Under the pieces are notes generated by a model. That model was given only the letters and a program-made list of their open reading frames with translations. It did no database searches and was not told where the DNA came from. From an uncultured Flavobacterium sp. (lineage in GTDB: Bacteria; Bacteroidota; Bacteroidia; Flavobacteriales; Flavobacteriaceae), in the NCBI GenBank assembly GCA_934636265.1, contig CAKUAD010000002.1, positions 53,590-117,589 of the forward strand: a stretch of 64,000 nt of DNA. Reading direction: 5' to 3'. This document shows positions 52,290 through 60,949 of this stretch, one piece after another. How positions within the stretch are numbered: the stretch's first letter is position 1; each line of letters opens with the position of its first letter. Position numbers and translations under genes: made by a program.

Positions 52290-53354
52290 ATGAAGAATAT
52301 AGCAAAATCACTGATTGTTCTTTTTGGAATAATCGCTGTTTCCTGTACGTCTGATGACGTCGAGGATCGTCCGGTTATTGCCGGTGTCGATGAACCTGTA
52401 CTTACGGCTCCGGAAGATGCCTCGGGCTACGTCCTTTCACCTGAAAATCCAACTGCGCAAGTTGAGCGTTTTGTTTGGTCGGCTGCCAACTACGGCGGTG
52501 AAGTTGTTGTAACTTATGAACTTGAAATGGACTTGGAGTCCGGTGATTTTTCAAATGCCGAGATTTTGGGCGGAACCAACAACACCCTCCAACTTCCGGT
52601 AACCGTTGAAACGCTTAACGGGAAAGCTGTGGCGTTGGGCGCGACCCCGTTTGAGGCCACCGCGTTCAAGGTACGGGTAAAATCATCGGTAAGCGGCGCG
52701 GCAAACATGTATTCAAATGCCATTACTATTACCGTAACGCCTTATTCAACTGATCTCCCCAGAATTGCCGTTCCAGGCGCACACCAAGGCTGGAGCCCGG
52801 AAGATCCCAACATCCCGCAACTGGCCTCTTCAGGCTTTGGCGAAACTGATTATGAAGGATACGTTTGGCTTAACGGCGAATACAAATTTCTCGCGCCAAA
52901 TGCTTCAGGTGCTTATGCCTGGGGCAATACTGACTGGGGCGATGACGGATCTTTTTCCGGTTTTCTAACGGCCGATGACGAATCAAACTGCCAGGCTCCG
53001 GAAGGATACTATCGCGTTCGCGCCAACACCGGTACTTTGGTTTACACGGCTGATCCTGTAAGCTGGGGCATCATTGGTGCCGCCACACCGTTAGGATGGG
53101 ACGCCGATACTGATTTGACTTACAACCCGGACACCAAACAGCTTGAAATCGCTTCGATTGCCCTGGTGCCCGGTCAGTTCAAATTTCGCGGGAACAATGC
53201 CTGGAGCAACGGGTTTGACCTGGGAACCGTAAATGAAGACGGTTTTTTGGTTGAGGGTGGCGACCTTACTTTTGACGGTCCTGCCGGAAACTACAAAGTG
53301 ATCCTGGACTTGTCAAATCCGCGCCAGTACACTTATCAATTGATTCAACTTTAA
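52290..53354 (+). CDS. susE: SusE/SusF-like outer-membrane starch-binding lipoprotein
   Basis: 354 residues; lipobox AVSC (Cys near 19). An N-terminal Ig-like SusE domain (PVLTAPEDASGYVLSPENPT, near 37-56) is followed by two starch-binding modules, visible as the repeated pattern GHQGWSPEDP and WGIIGAATPLGWDADTDLTY, each with GQFKFRGNNAWS-type ends. It binds starch at the outer face. Only one SusE/F protein is encoded, and its gene ends in a terminator. Confidence 0.9.
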   Translation: MKNIAKSLIVLFGIIAVSCTSDDVEDRPVIAGVDEPVLTAPEDASGYVLSPENPTAQVERFVWSAANYGGEVVVTYELEMDLESGDFSNAEILGGTNNTLQLPVTVETLNGKAVALGATPFEATAFKVRVKSSVSGAANMYSNAITITVTPYSTDLPRIAVPGAHQGWSPEDPNIPQLASSGFGETDYEGYVWLNGEYKFLAPNASGAYAWGNTDWGDDGSFSGFLTADDESNCQAPEGYYRVRANTGTLVYTADPVSWGIIGAATPLGWDADTDLTYNPDTKQLEIASIALVPGQFKFRGNNAWSNGFDLGTVNEDGFLVEGGDLTFDGPAGNYKVILDLSNPRQYTYQLIQL

Positions 53355-53364
53355 TTTTAAATGA

Positions 53365-53396
53365 AAAGGGCTTTCACCGCGAAGGCCCTTTTTTTC
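53365..53396 (+). terminator. Attenuating or intergenic terminator after susE
   Basis: AAAAGGGCTTTC (53365-53376) pairs with GAAGGCCCTTTT (53382-53393, one G-T pair), then more T. It separates susE from the amylase, so the amylase may have a reduced or separate transcript. It also shows that an in-frame ATG at 53361 is not the amylase start. Confidence 0.85.
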
Positions 53397-53405
53397 CTTT
53401 ACCCT

Positions 53406-56291
53406 ATGAAAAAGAACTTCTTAACATTTGTTGCACTGCTCGGACTTTGCCTGACCTCTTTTGCACAGGTCACGATTTCGCCGGCGGTTTTTAACGTCAA
53501 TGATCCTATCACCATTACCGCCTCTTTTGCAAGCGCAACTTGTAATGGCATGGGCGCAAACCCGGCCAAAGTTTATATGCACGCCGGAATGGGCGATGAC
53601 ACCAATGCCTTTGGATTCTCGGTTGTGGGAAACTGGGGCCAGGATGACGGTGTGGGGCTCATGACCAACAATGGCAACGGAACGTGGAGCATCACCATCA
53701 CGCCGTCAACTTATTTTAACCTGAACGCCACCCAGCAGGGCAATGCCACCAAGTTGGGCATGGTGTTCCGGAATGCAAACGGATCGCAGGAAATGAAGTT
53801 GCCGCCATCGTGCAGTGATTTCATTTTTAACGTCGGGACTTTTCAGGTTACGCTTAACGCACCGGCCAACAACAGCACCTCGGTAATCAACCCGGGAGGA
53901 AATCTTGCCATATCGGCCACGAATACCAACGGCAACGCCAGTTATACGCTTAAAGCCAACGGAACAACCATCAACACCAACCCATCGACGTCCAATTATT
54001 CGTTTAACCATACCAGCATCACAACCAATCAGTCATACGTGCTGGAGATTCTTCAGGGAACCACCACCATTACCCGCAGGTTTTCGGTGATGGTGAATCC
54101 CGGAACCGTAACGACCGCCATGCCGACGGGAATGCAGGACGGCATCAATTACAACCTTGTTGATGCCACCAGAGCCACGCTGGTTCTTGATGCCCCGGGT
54201 AAAGATTTTGTTTACGTGGCCGGAAGTTTCAACAACTATCAGCCAAATGCTGCGTATGCGATGAAAAAAGACGGCGCTTCAGGCAAGTTTTGGCTGGAGC
54301 TAACCGGGCTGACACCGGGTGCAACCAACACTTATCAGTACTGGGTAGTCGATGCGACGCCTATTGCCGGATCGCCTGCGCTGGTAAAAACCGCCGATCC
54401 TTATTCAACCTTGGTTCTCTCGCCGTTTGACGATCCGTGGATTCCTGCGTCAACCTATCCTAATCTTCCGCCATATCCGGCCGGACAGGAGCGCGAGGTT
54501 ACTGTGCTGACAACCGGTCAAGCGCCATATAATTGGCAGGTGACCAACTTTAACAAGCCAAAAAAGGAAGATCTTATTGTTTATGAAGTACTTATCCGCG
54601 ACTTTGACGCCAACCGCAACTTCCAGGATCTGATTAACCGGATCCAGTACTTTAAGGATTTGAACATCAACGCCATACAGCTGATGCCCATCATGGAATT
54701 TGAAGGCAACGAGAGCTGGGGCTACAACACCTCGTTTCACCTGGCACTCGACAAGTTTTACGGAACATCTGATAAATTTAAGGAATTTGTCGATTTGTGC
54801 CATCAAAACGGGATCGCCGTCATTCTTGACCTCGCCCTCAACCACGCCTTTGGACGCAACCCGATGGTCCGCATGTGGATGAACGACCCTGACGGGGATG
54901 GCTGGGGCGATCCTGCTGCCGACAGCCCGTACTTTAACCAAATCGCCACCCATGCTTACAGTGTCGGGAGTGACTTTAACCACCAACAGCCGCGCACCCA
55001 ATACTACACCCAGCGCGTGCTCAAGCACTGGATCCAAGAGTACAAAATTGACGGCATCCGCTGGGACCTTACCAAGGGCTTTACCCAGGAGTGTACCTCA
55101 GGTGATGAAGGATGCACCAATGGCGTGCGCAATGACCGTATCGCCGTGTTAAAATCATATGCCGATTATTCCTGGAGCGTTGATCCGACGCACTATGTGA
55201 TCTTTGAACACCTGGGATCAGATGCCGAGGAGTCACAATGGGCCAACTACCGTCTGAACGAGACACCCAGCAAAGGCATCATGATGTGGAGTGAAATGAC
55301 CTATCAGTACGGACAACTCATCATGGGTTATTCTACCGGTGCCGACATTTCGCGCGTGGGCCACACCGCACATCCCGGATTTTCAGGCAAACGCGTGATG
55401 GGTTACCCGGAAAGCCACGACAAGGAAAGGCTGATGTACAGCGCCATGAATTTTGGAAACAGCGCCGGAACCTCTCCGCTCAACAACCTGAACAATGCCC
55501 TCGGGCGAATGTCGGCCATAGGAGCTACGTCATTACTGGTTCCCGGCCCAAAAATGATCTGGCATTTTGCCGCTTTGGGTATGCAGCTCTCCATTTACAC
55601 CTGTACCAACGGCACAGTCAACACGGAGAGCGACATTGTTCCCGGCGACTGTAAACTCGACACCAAGCCGCAGCCCCAATGGGTGCAAAACTGGCCTGCT
55701 GTTCCGCAGCGCGCCCAGATTTACAACGACTGGGCCAGGATGATCCAGATGAAAATCAACGAGCCGGTGTTTGAAGGGAATTACGCCATCAGCCCGGACG
55801 GCAACAACATCCGCCAGCGCATCTACATTTACGACGACGCCCTTCCGGCCAGTCAGTTGCGCAACGTAGTGGTTTTGGCCAATTTCTCGGTCGCGGCGCA
55901 AAACATCAATCCAAGTTTCCCCTACACAGGAACCTGGTATAACCTGATGGACAACACGCCAATCACCGTTACCAATACCACCACGCCCATCAATATCCCG
56001 GCGGGTCAGTTCAGGATATTCGGCAACCAGATCTCAACGCTCAACAACGAGCAGTTTGAACCCATGGCACATATCCACCTGTATCCAAACCCGGCCAACG
56101 ACAGCTTTGTCCTGAGCGGCGAGCCAGTCCTTGTCGAAGTTTACTCTATGACAGGTCAGCGCGTACGCCAGTTCCAGAATCCGCAACCAGGCTTTGTATA
56201 CGACATTGCCGATTTAAGCACCGGACTCTACCTGGTAAAAATCACCGACACCAGTAGCGCAAGCAAAACGCTACGCCTTGTAAAAGAATAG
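53406..56291 (+). CDS. Secreted GH13 amylase with T9SS sorting domain
   Basis: 961 residues from ATG 53406 (MKKNFLTFVALLGLCLTSFA). After the signal peptide come a beta-sandwich starch-binding-like domain (about 25-140), an Ig-like domain, a CBM48-type domain (VYVAGSFNNYQ, about 270-350) and the GH13 barrel with Asp in GIRWDLTKGF (near 553), Glu in VIFEHLGSD (near 600) and HD in PESHDKERL (near 671). The C-terminal 75 residues (HLYPNPANDSFVLSG, GLYLVKI, TLRLVKE) are a type A T9SS sorting domain. It replaces the SusG lipoprotein of Bacteroides as the extracellular starch enzyme. The start at 53361 would lie inside the terminator and was rejected. Confidence 0.92.
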   Translation: MKKNFLTFVALLGLCLTSFAQVTISPAVFNVNDPITITASFASATCNGMGANPAKVYMHAGMGDDTNAFGFSVVGNWGQDDGVGLMTNNGNGTWSITITPSTYFNLNATQQGNATKLGMVFRNANGSQEMKLPPSCSDFIFNVGTFQVTLNAPANNSTSVINPGGNLAISATNTNGNASYTLKANGTTINTNPSTSNYSFNHTSITTNQSYVLEILQGTTTITRRFSVMVNPGTVTTAMPTGMQDGINYNLVDATRATLVLDAPGKDFVYVAGSFNNYQPNAAYAMKKDGASGKFWLELTGLTPGATNTYQYWVVDATPIAGSPALVKTADPYSTLVLSPFDDPWIPASTYPNLPPYPAGQEREVTVLTTGQAPYNWQVTNFNKPKKEDLIVYEVLIRDFDANRNFQDLINRIQYFKDLNINAIQLMPIMEFEGNESWGYNTSFHLALDKFYGTSDKFKEFVDLCHQNGIAVILDLALNHAFGRNPMVRMWMNDPDGDGWGDPAADSPYFNQIATHAYSVGSDFNHQQPRTQYYTQRVLKHWIQEYKIDGIRWDLTKGFTQECTSGDEGCTNGVRNDRIAVLKSYADYSWSVDPTHYVIFEHLGSDAEESQWANYRLNETPSKGIMMWSEMTYQYGQLIMGYSTGADISRVGHTAHPGFSGKRVMGYPESHDKERLMYSAMNFGNSAGTSPLNNLNNALGRMSAIGATSLLVPGPKMIWHFAALGMQLSIYTCTNGTVNTESDIVPGDCKLDTKPQPQWVQNWPAVPQRAQIYNDWARMIQMKINEPVFEGNYAISPDGNNIRQRIYIYDDALPASQLRNVVVLANFSVAAQNINPSFPYTGTWYNLMDNTPITVTNTTTPINIPAGQFRIFGNQISTLNNEQFEPMAHIHLYPNPANDSFVLSGEPVLVEVYSMTGQRVRQFQNPQPGFVYDIADLSTGLYLVKITDTSSASKTLRLVKE

Positions 56292-56311
56292 GTTGAGTTA
56301 GTTGATAGTTG

Positions 56312-56342
56312 AAAGCCCTTCCAAGTGAGGGGCTTTTTTTTT
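56312..56342 (+). terminator. Terminator after the T9SS amylase
   Basis: AAAGCCC (56312-56318) with GGGCTTT (56329-56335) and a run of nine T. Confidence 0.88.
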
Positions 56343-56380
56343 GGCGTATCGGCGGGCCCTGGCAAAGCCCCAACCGTCCG

Positions 56381-56455
56381 CCGCCGGGCTCTTGGCGGTC
56401 GCTGTGTTGCCGTGGCCTGCAACACGAGCTCCAACAACGCCGCGATCCCTTACGC
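56381..56455 (-). ncRNA. Covarying intergenic structured element, degenerate copy F
   Basis: On the minus strand: GCGTAAGGGATCGCGGCG, an inner hairpin GTGTTGC (plus strand 56425-56419) with GCAACAC (56410-56404), then ACAGCG and AGCCCG. The TCCTTTTGC block is missing, so this is an outlying relative. Confidence 0.45.
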
Positions 56456-56527
56456 GGGTGCGGTTTCCACATCAAAAATCGCGTAAAAAATAAACCCTGC
56501 GCATTTTAACAAACCATCAGGCTGTTA

Positions 56528-56535
56528 TACATTTG
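56528..56535 (+). promoter_or_regulatory. -7 box for the AsmA-like gene
   Basis: TACATTTG matches TAnnTTTG, with TTTT near the -33 position. It ends 4 bases before ATG 56540, so the mRNA would be nearly leaderless. Confidence 0.5.
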
Positions 56536-56539
56536 CCGC

Positions 56540-59335
56540 ATGAAATCCCTATTAGTCAAAGCGTTAAAAATAACGGGAATCACAATGGTGGTCATCCTGT
56601 TGCTGATGGTGGCGCTGCCCAAGATTTTTCCCGGAAAAATTGAACGTGAAGTCAAAGCCTTTGCCAACCAAAAACTTAACGGCGAACTCAATTTTACCAA
56701 CGCCAACCTGTCCTTTTTTGACCATTTCCCGTCGCTAACCCTTACCCTGGAGGATTTCTCGCTCAAGGGTTCGCCGCCATTTCCAGATGAGGATTTAGTG
56801 TCAGCGGACAAGATTGCCTTTGGCATCGATGTATGGTCATTGGTCTTTAGCCAAAAAATACACATCGATCAGATTTTCCTTTCCGGCGCGCGCGTTAATG
56901 TCAAAGTCAACAAAAACGGAGAGGCCAATTACAATGTCTACGTTTCTGATTCAAAGGCAACCGACACCTCTCAAACCTCGCTCAAACTATCAAAAATCGC
57001 CATAGAAGACAGCTATCTGCGCTACGACGATCAATCGGTTGGCGTGTTGCTCGACGCCCGTGGCTTTAACTACACCGGTAAGGGCGATCTGGACCAATCC
57101 GTCTTTGACCTCAAGACCAGCGCCCGTATCGACTCGCTCGATTTTAGCTTTGACGGTGTGCCGTATCTGCGTCACAAAAAAGTATCGGCGCGGCTCATCA
57201 CCCAAATCAACACCCACTCGCTGGCGTTTGTCTTTGCCGAAAACGACCTTAAAATCAACAAACTTCCGGTGGTGTTTACCGGGAAATTCGATTTTTTAAA
57301 GAACGGCTACGATATGTACTTTAACCTGCGCACCCAGGAAAGTCAGTTGCGCGACTTTTTTACGGCGCTTCCGCCACAGTATGTCAAATGGCTCGAAACG
57401 TCGCAGGTAAAAGGCCAAACATCGGTGGCGCTCTCTTTAAAGGGCCAATACATTGCCTCCCAATCAAAGATGCCGACGCTGTCGTTCAACATGAAAATCC
57501 GCGACGGCGAACTCAAACATCAATCGGCTCCGGTTGCGCTGTCAAACATCTTTCTCAACTTAAAAACCACGCTGCCATCGCTCGACCCAAACCGCCTGAG
57601 AATCGATCTGGATTCGCTTTACTTTAATGCCGGGAAGGACTATCTCAAGGCCATTGTCAAGAGCCAGGGTCTGGAGCGCATCAACCTGACAAAAGCCCAT
57701 GTGCAGTCATCGCTCAACTTGGCCAGGGTTAGTGACGCCCTGATGATCGACGGCTTTAAATTGGCGGGCCACTTAAAATCAGACATTCGCGCCAACGGGA
57801 TTTACGACGGCAACACGCGGCAGTTTCCCATCACCTCCGGAAAGCTTTCCCTTGCGGGCGGGCTCGTCAAGACGCCGTACTACCCAAATGCCATCCAAAA
57901 CATTCAACTGGCGGCTTCTCTTACCAATCCGTCGGGCCGTTTTGCCGATTCGCGTTTAACGATCAACCGTGGCGATTTTGTTTTTGAGGGAAAGTCCTTT
58001 ACGCTTTTTGCCGATTTTGTCAACTTTGACGACGTAGCCTACAACCTCAAAGCCAAGGGCGAAATTGACGTTGCGCGCGTTTATCAGGTTTTTGCCATTC
58101 CCGACACGGGGTTACAGGGCCGCATCCTGGCCGACGTCTCCTTTAAGGGAAAACAAAGCGATGCCACACAGGGCCGTTATCAGTCGCTGGAAAACCGCGG
58201 GACTCTCACCCTGCAGGACATCAGGCTGACCACTGCTTACCTTGTACATCCTTTTGTTATCCGTCAGGGAAATTTTGAGTTCAATCAGGATCAGATGAAT
58301 TTCTCCGATTTCAAGGCTGGTTATGCTTCGTCAGATTTTGCCATGGACGGACAGTTGCGCAACGTCATCAACTTTGTGCTATCAGATCGCGAAGTCCTTA
58401 AAGGAAAGTTCTCGCTTACCTCGCAAAAAATCGCAGTGGATGAATTTATGACGGCTCCGGCATCTGATTCGTCAAACGCCACAAAATCGTCGCCCGGAGT
58501 GGTCATGGTTCCGCCCAATTTTGACGTTTCGCTTACCGCCAGCGCCCGTCAAGTCTTTTTTCAGGGATTGGAATTGCAGGACGTGAGCGGCACGGTCAGG
58601 ATAGCAAACAATACCCTGTCGCTGGAACGCAACTCGTTTTCGATGATTGGTTGCCGCGTTGGTTTGGACGCCCGTTACAAGCCGGAAAGCGCGCGCACCG
58701 CCCATTTTGATTTTGCCATAAAAGCATCTGATTTTGACATTAAACGCGCCTACACTGAAGTGGCCTTGTTCAAGGAAATGGCGTCGGCGGCTGAGTATGC
58801 CGAGGGTATCGTATCGCTCGATTACAAACTCAAGGGAAAACTGGGTGCCGGCATGAGTCCAATCTATCCGTCACTTGAGGGCGGCGGTGTACTGTCGGTG
58901 AAAAATGTCAAGATGAAAGGCTTTAGGCTGATGAATGTGGTGAGCCGCGAAACCAACATGGAAGGCGTTGCCGATCCGGATGTGAGCAAGGTTGATATCA
59001 AAACCCAAATCCGCAACAACATCATTACCATCGACAGGTTTAAGTTCAAAGTAGCCGGATTCCGACCGCGAATTGAAGGCCAGACCAGTTTGGACGGAAA
59101 GCTCAACCTAAAGATGCGACTGGGACTTCCGCCGCTGGGCATCATCGGGATTCCGCTGACGGTTACCGGAACCCAGGATGACCCAAAAGTGAAACTGGGC
59201 CGCAAGACCCAGGATCTGGAAGAAACGGAATATAATGGTGAGGCGCCCGTTCCAGCTGCCCAAACGCCAATCCCGGCTGAAACTTCTGCACAGCCTGAAA
59301 CGGTCAGGCCGTCCGCAGACCAGCCCGCTCCTTAA
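56540..59335 (+). CDS. AsmA-family inner-membrane protein
   Basis: 931 residues. One N-terminal membrane helix (TGITMVVILLLMVALP, about 13-28) is followed by PGKIEREVKAFANQKLNGEL, the start of an AsmA/YhdP-type beta-groove protein, and the C-terminal AsmA_2-like region (GEGVVSLDYKLKGKL area, YPSLEGGGVLSVKNVKMKGF near 774). A Pro/Ala/Glu-rich tail closes it. AsmA-like proteins span the periplasm and move phospholipids to the outer membrane. It converges with another protein of the same kind, overlapping by four bases. Confidence 0.85.
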   Translation: MKSLLVKALKITGITMVVILLLMVALPKIFPGKIEREVKAFANQKLNGELNFTNANLSFFDHFPSLTLTLEDFSLKGSPPFPDEDLVSADKIAFGIDVWSLVFSQKIHIDQIFLSGARVNVKVNKNGEANYNVYVSDSKATDTSQTSLKLSKIAIEDSYLRYDDQSVGVLLDARGFNYTGKGDLDQSVFDLKTSARIDSLDFSFDGVPYLRHKKVSARLITQINTHSLAFVFAENDLKINKLPVVFTGKFDFLKNGYDMYFNLRTQESQLRDFFTALPPQYVKWLETSQVKGQTSVALSLKGQYIASQSKMPTLSFNMKIRDGELKHQSAPVALSNIFLNLKTTLPSLDPNRLRIDLDSLYFNAGKDYLKAIVKSQGLERINLTKAHVQSSLNLARVSDALMIDGFKLAGHLKSDIRANGIYDGNTRQFPITSGKLSLAGGLVKTPYYPNAIQNIQLAASLTNPSGRFADSRLTINRGDFVFEGKSFTLFADFVNFDDVAYNLKAKGEIDVARVYQVFAIPDTGLQGRILADVSFKGKQSDATQGRYQSLENRGTLTLQDIRLTTAYLVHPFVIRQGNFEFNQDQMNFSDFKAGYASSDFAMDGQLRNVINFVLSDREVLKGKFSLTSQKIAVDEFMTAPASDSSNATKSSPGVVMVPPNFDVSLTASARQVFFQGLELQDVSGTVRIANNTLSLERNSFSMIGCRVGLDARYKPESARTAHFDFAIKASDFDIKRAYTEVALFKEMASAAEYAEGIVSLDYKLKGKLGAGMSPIYPSLEGGGVLSVKNVKMKGFRLMNVVSRETNMEGVADPDVSKVDIKTQIRNNIITIDRFKFKVAGFRPRIEGQTSLDGKLNLKMRLGLPPLGIIGIPLTVTGTQDDPKVKLGRKTQDLEETEYNGEAPVPAAQTPIPAETSAQPETVRPSADQPAP

Positions 59336-60882
59336 AGCAGCGTTTTTTTAAGGCCATCAGACACGCTTTTCCAGAGCAGGTTGAAAAATGATTTGTCTTT
59401 TTCGCGCTCAACCGAGACTTTGACTGTTTTGGGTTTTTCGTTTGAATCTTTTTTGACGAAAATGTTGGCGATGGCCGAAACCAATTTGTTTTTTTCCTTT
59501 CCATCCTTCTTGAGCACATTGACCTTGAAGTTGCTGTGCTCAAGAGAAAACGTGCCCGACGTGCCGTTGTCGTTTCCGGTAAAATCAAAACGGACTTCGT
59601 CAAGTTTGCCCTCAAATTCGGCATTGACATAAGGTTTCGTGAATGGGATCAACGCCTTTGACGGAAAGTCGCGGATATGCCCGATAATCCTGAACTTCTC
59701 CGATTTGTCGAGTACATTGAACGACCAATCCACATTGAAAGGCGCCGCATCCATGAATCGGCACGCGACTTTGATCCTGACATCCTCTTTACTGTTGGCT
59801 GCCATTCCGCTTGTGATTCCGGTTGCTTTCAGGTTAAAGTGGTCAAACGTAAGGCGTCCCGGGCCGTCGTCCTTGTCTTTCCTTTCCTCATACGCCAATT
59901 TTGAATCCTTGAATTGGAGAAGTCCGACTGTCAGGTTGAACCCAATATTTCGCAGTTGTTCACTGTATAACTTCTTTTTTTTCTTGTCGTCGGCAACGGT
60001 TTTGTCTCTAAAGATCTCGGCGTCCAGTCCGTCAAAGAAAATGGTTCCGATGTGACAATAGAGCAAATTACCGTCATAGCCCCAATCAATTTTGTCTAAG
60101 GCCAGCACCTTGGCGCTTGCATCAAAAAGATCTTTCTCAACCTTAAGCGAGCGGGAAAACGCCTCCCGGCTCATGCGCGGTTTTAATGAGAAATCCAAAA
60201 GCGTCAGACCATCGTTTACGGTCTCTATTTTTCCCGAACGGATTTCATAGACTGGCGTCCGGTAGGTTAGGCTCTCGCAATTCACCGAATATGTCTTGTA
60301 TGTGAATGGGATTTTTCGGTTGAGCGTAACGTCCGAGAGCGTAATCCCGGTCAGGTTGATCGTCGTGTTGCGGACGTCCAATGTTGTTTTTTCCTGCTCG
60401 AGCTGACGAATGGTAATGTTGGCGTTTTTAAGTTCAAGGTCATCGACACGTATTATCTTGCGGAGCGGTTCGAGCACATCCTGCTGGATCGGTTTGTGTT
60501 TTTTGACATCGGCATCGCGCAGGATCGTCAAATTAGGCTTGTCCACCAAAAGGCTTTTAGCGCTTATCCTGTCGTTAAAAAGCATGTCGAAGATCCCAAA
60601 TCCACTCACTTTTATTTTTTGAACGTCGGCATAAAATCCTGGTTTTTGGTTTGCCGAACCCACTGAATTTTTCGGAACAAGGAAAATGTCGGTAGCGGTT
60701 ATAGTCCGCGAAAAAAGAGACATGTCCAGGTTGCGGTAGGTGATTTCAAATGGAGAATCGTTTTTCGCTCTAAGCAATGAGGGCAATTTGCGGTCTATCC
60801 AATAGTTTGCGCCTACGCCAAGCAATATGCCTAGCACCACCACGATGGCAAAGACAATCAGGATTTTTTTGGTCATACCCAA
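59332..60882 (-). CDS. AsmA-like / DUF748-type membrane-anchored protein
   Basis: 516 residues: an N-terminal helix (KKILIVFAIVVVLGILLGVG, residues 5-24) followed by RKLPSLLRAKNDSPFEITYR and long beta-rich repeats (ISAKSLLVDKPNLTILRD near 100). The layout and LxVDKPxL motif resemble AsmA/DUF748 proteins. Function unknown. The start may be Met1 or Met3. The pairing of two such proteins in convergent orientation is probably chance. Confidence 0.75.
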   Translation of the reverse strand: MGMTKKILIVFAIVVVLGILLGVGANYWIDRKLPSLLRAKNDSPFEITYRNLDMSLFSRTITATDIFLVPKNSVGSANQKPGFYADVQKIKVSGFGIFDMLFNDRISAKSLLVDKPNLTILRDADVKKHKPIQQDVLEPLRKIIRVDDLELKNANITIRQLEQEKTTLDVRNTTINLTGITLSDVTLNRKIPFTYKTYSVNCESLTYRTPVYEIRSGKIETVNDGLTLLDFSLKPRMSREAFSRSLKVEKDLFDASAKVLALDKIDWGYDGNLLYCHIGTIFFDGLDAEIFRDKTVADDKKKKKLYSEQLRNIGFNLTVGLLQFKDSKLAYEERKDKDDGPGRLTFDHFNLKATGITSGMAANSKEDVRIKVACRFMDAAPFNVDWSFNVLDKSEKFRIIGHIRDFPSKALIPFTKPYVNAEFEGKLDEVRFDFTGNDNGTSGTFSLEHSNFKVNVLKKDGKEKNKLVSAIANIFVKKDSNEKPKTVKVSVEREKDKSFFNLLWKSVSDGLKKTLL

Positions 60883-60949
60883 AGATTTCCCTTAAAGATA
60901 GCGGAATAGCACAATTTCATGCGCCCACTTATGATTTTTTTGGCGAGGA

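Noticed and set aside
53361..53405. Earlier start for the T9SS amylase
   Set aside because: The codons fall in the hairpin terminator after susE; the signal peptide starts at 53406.
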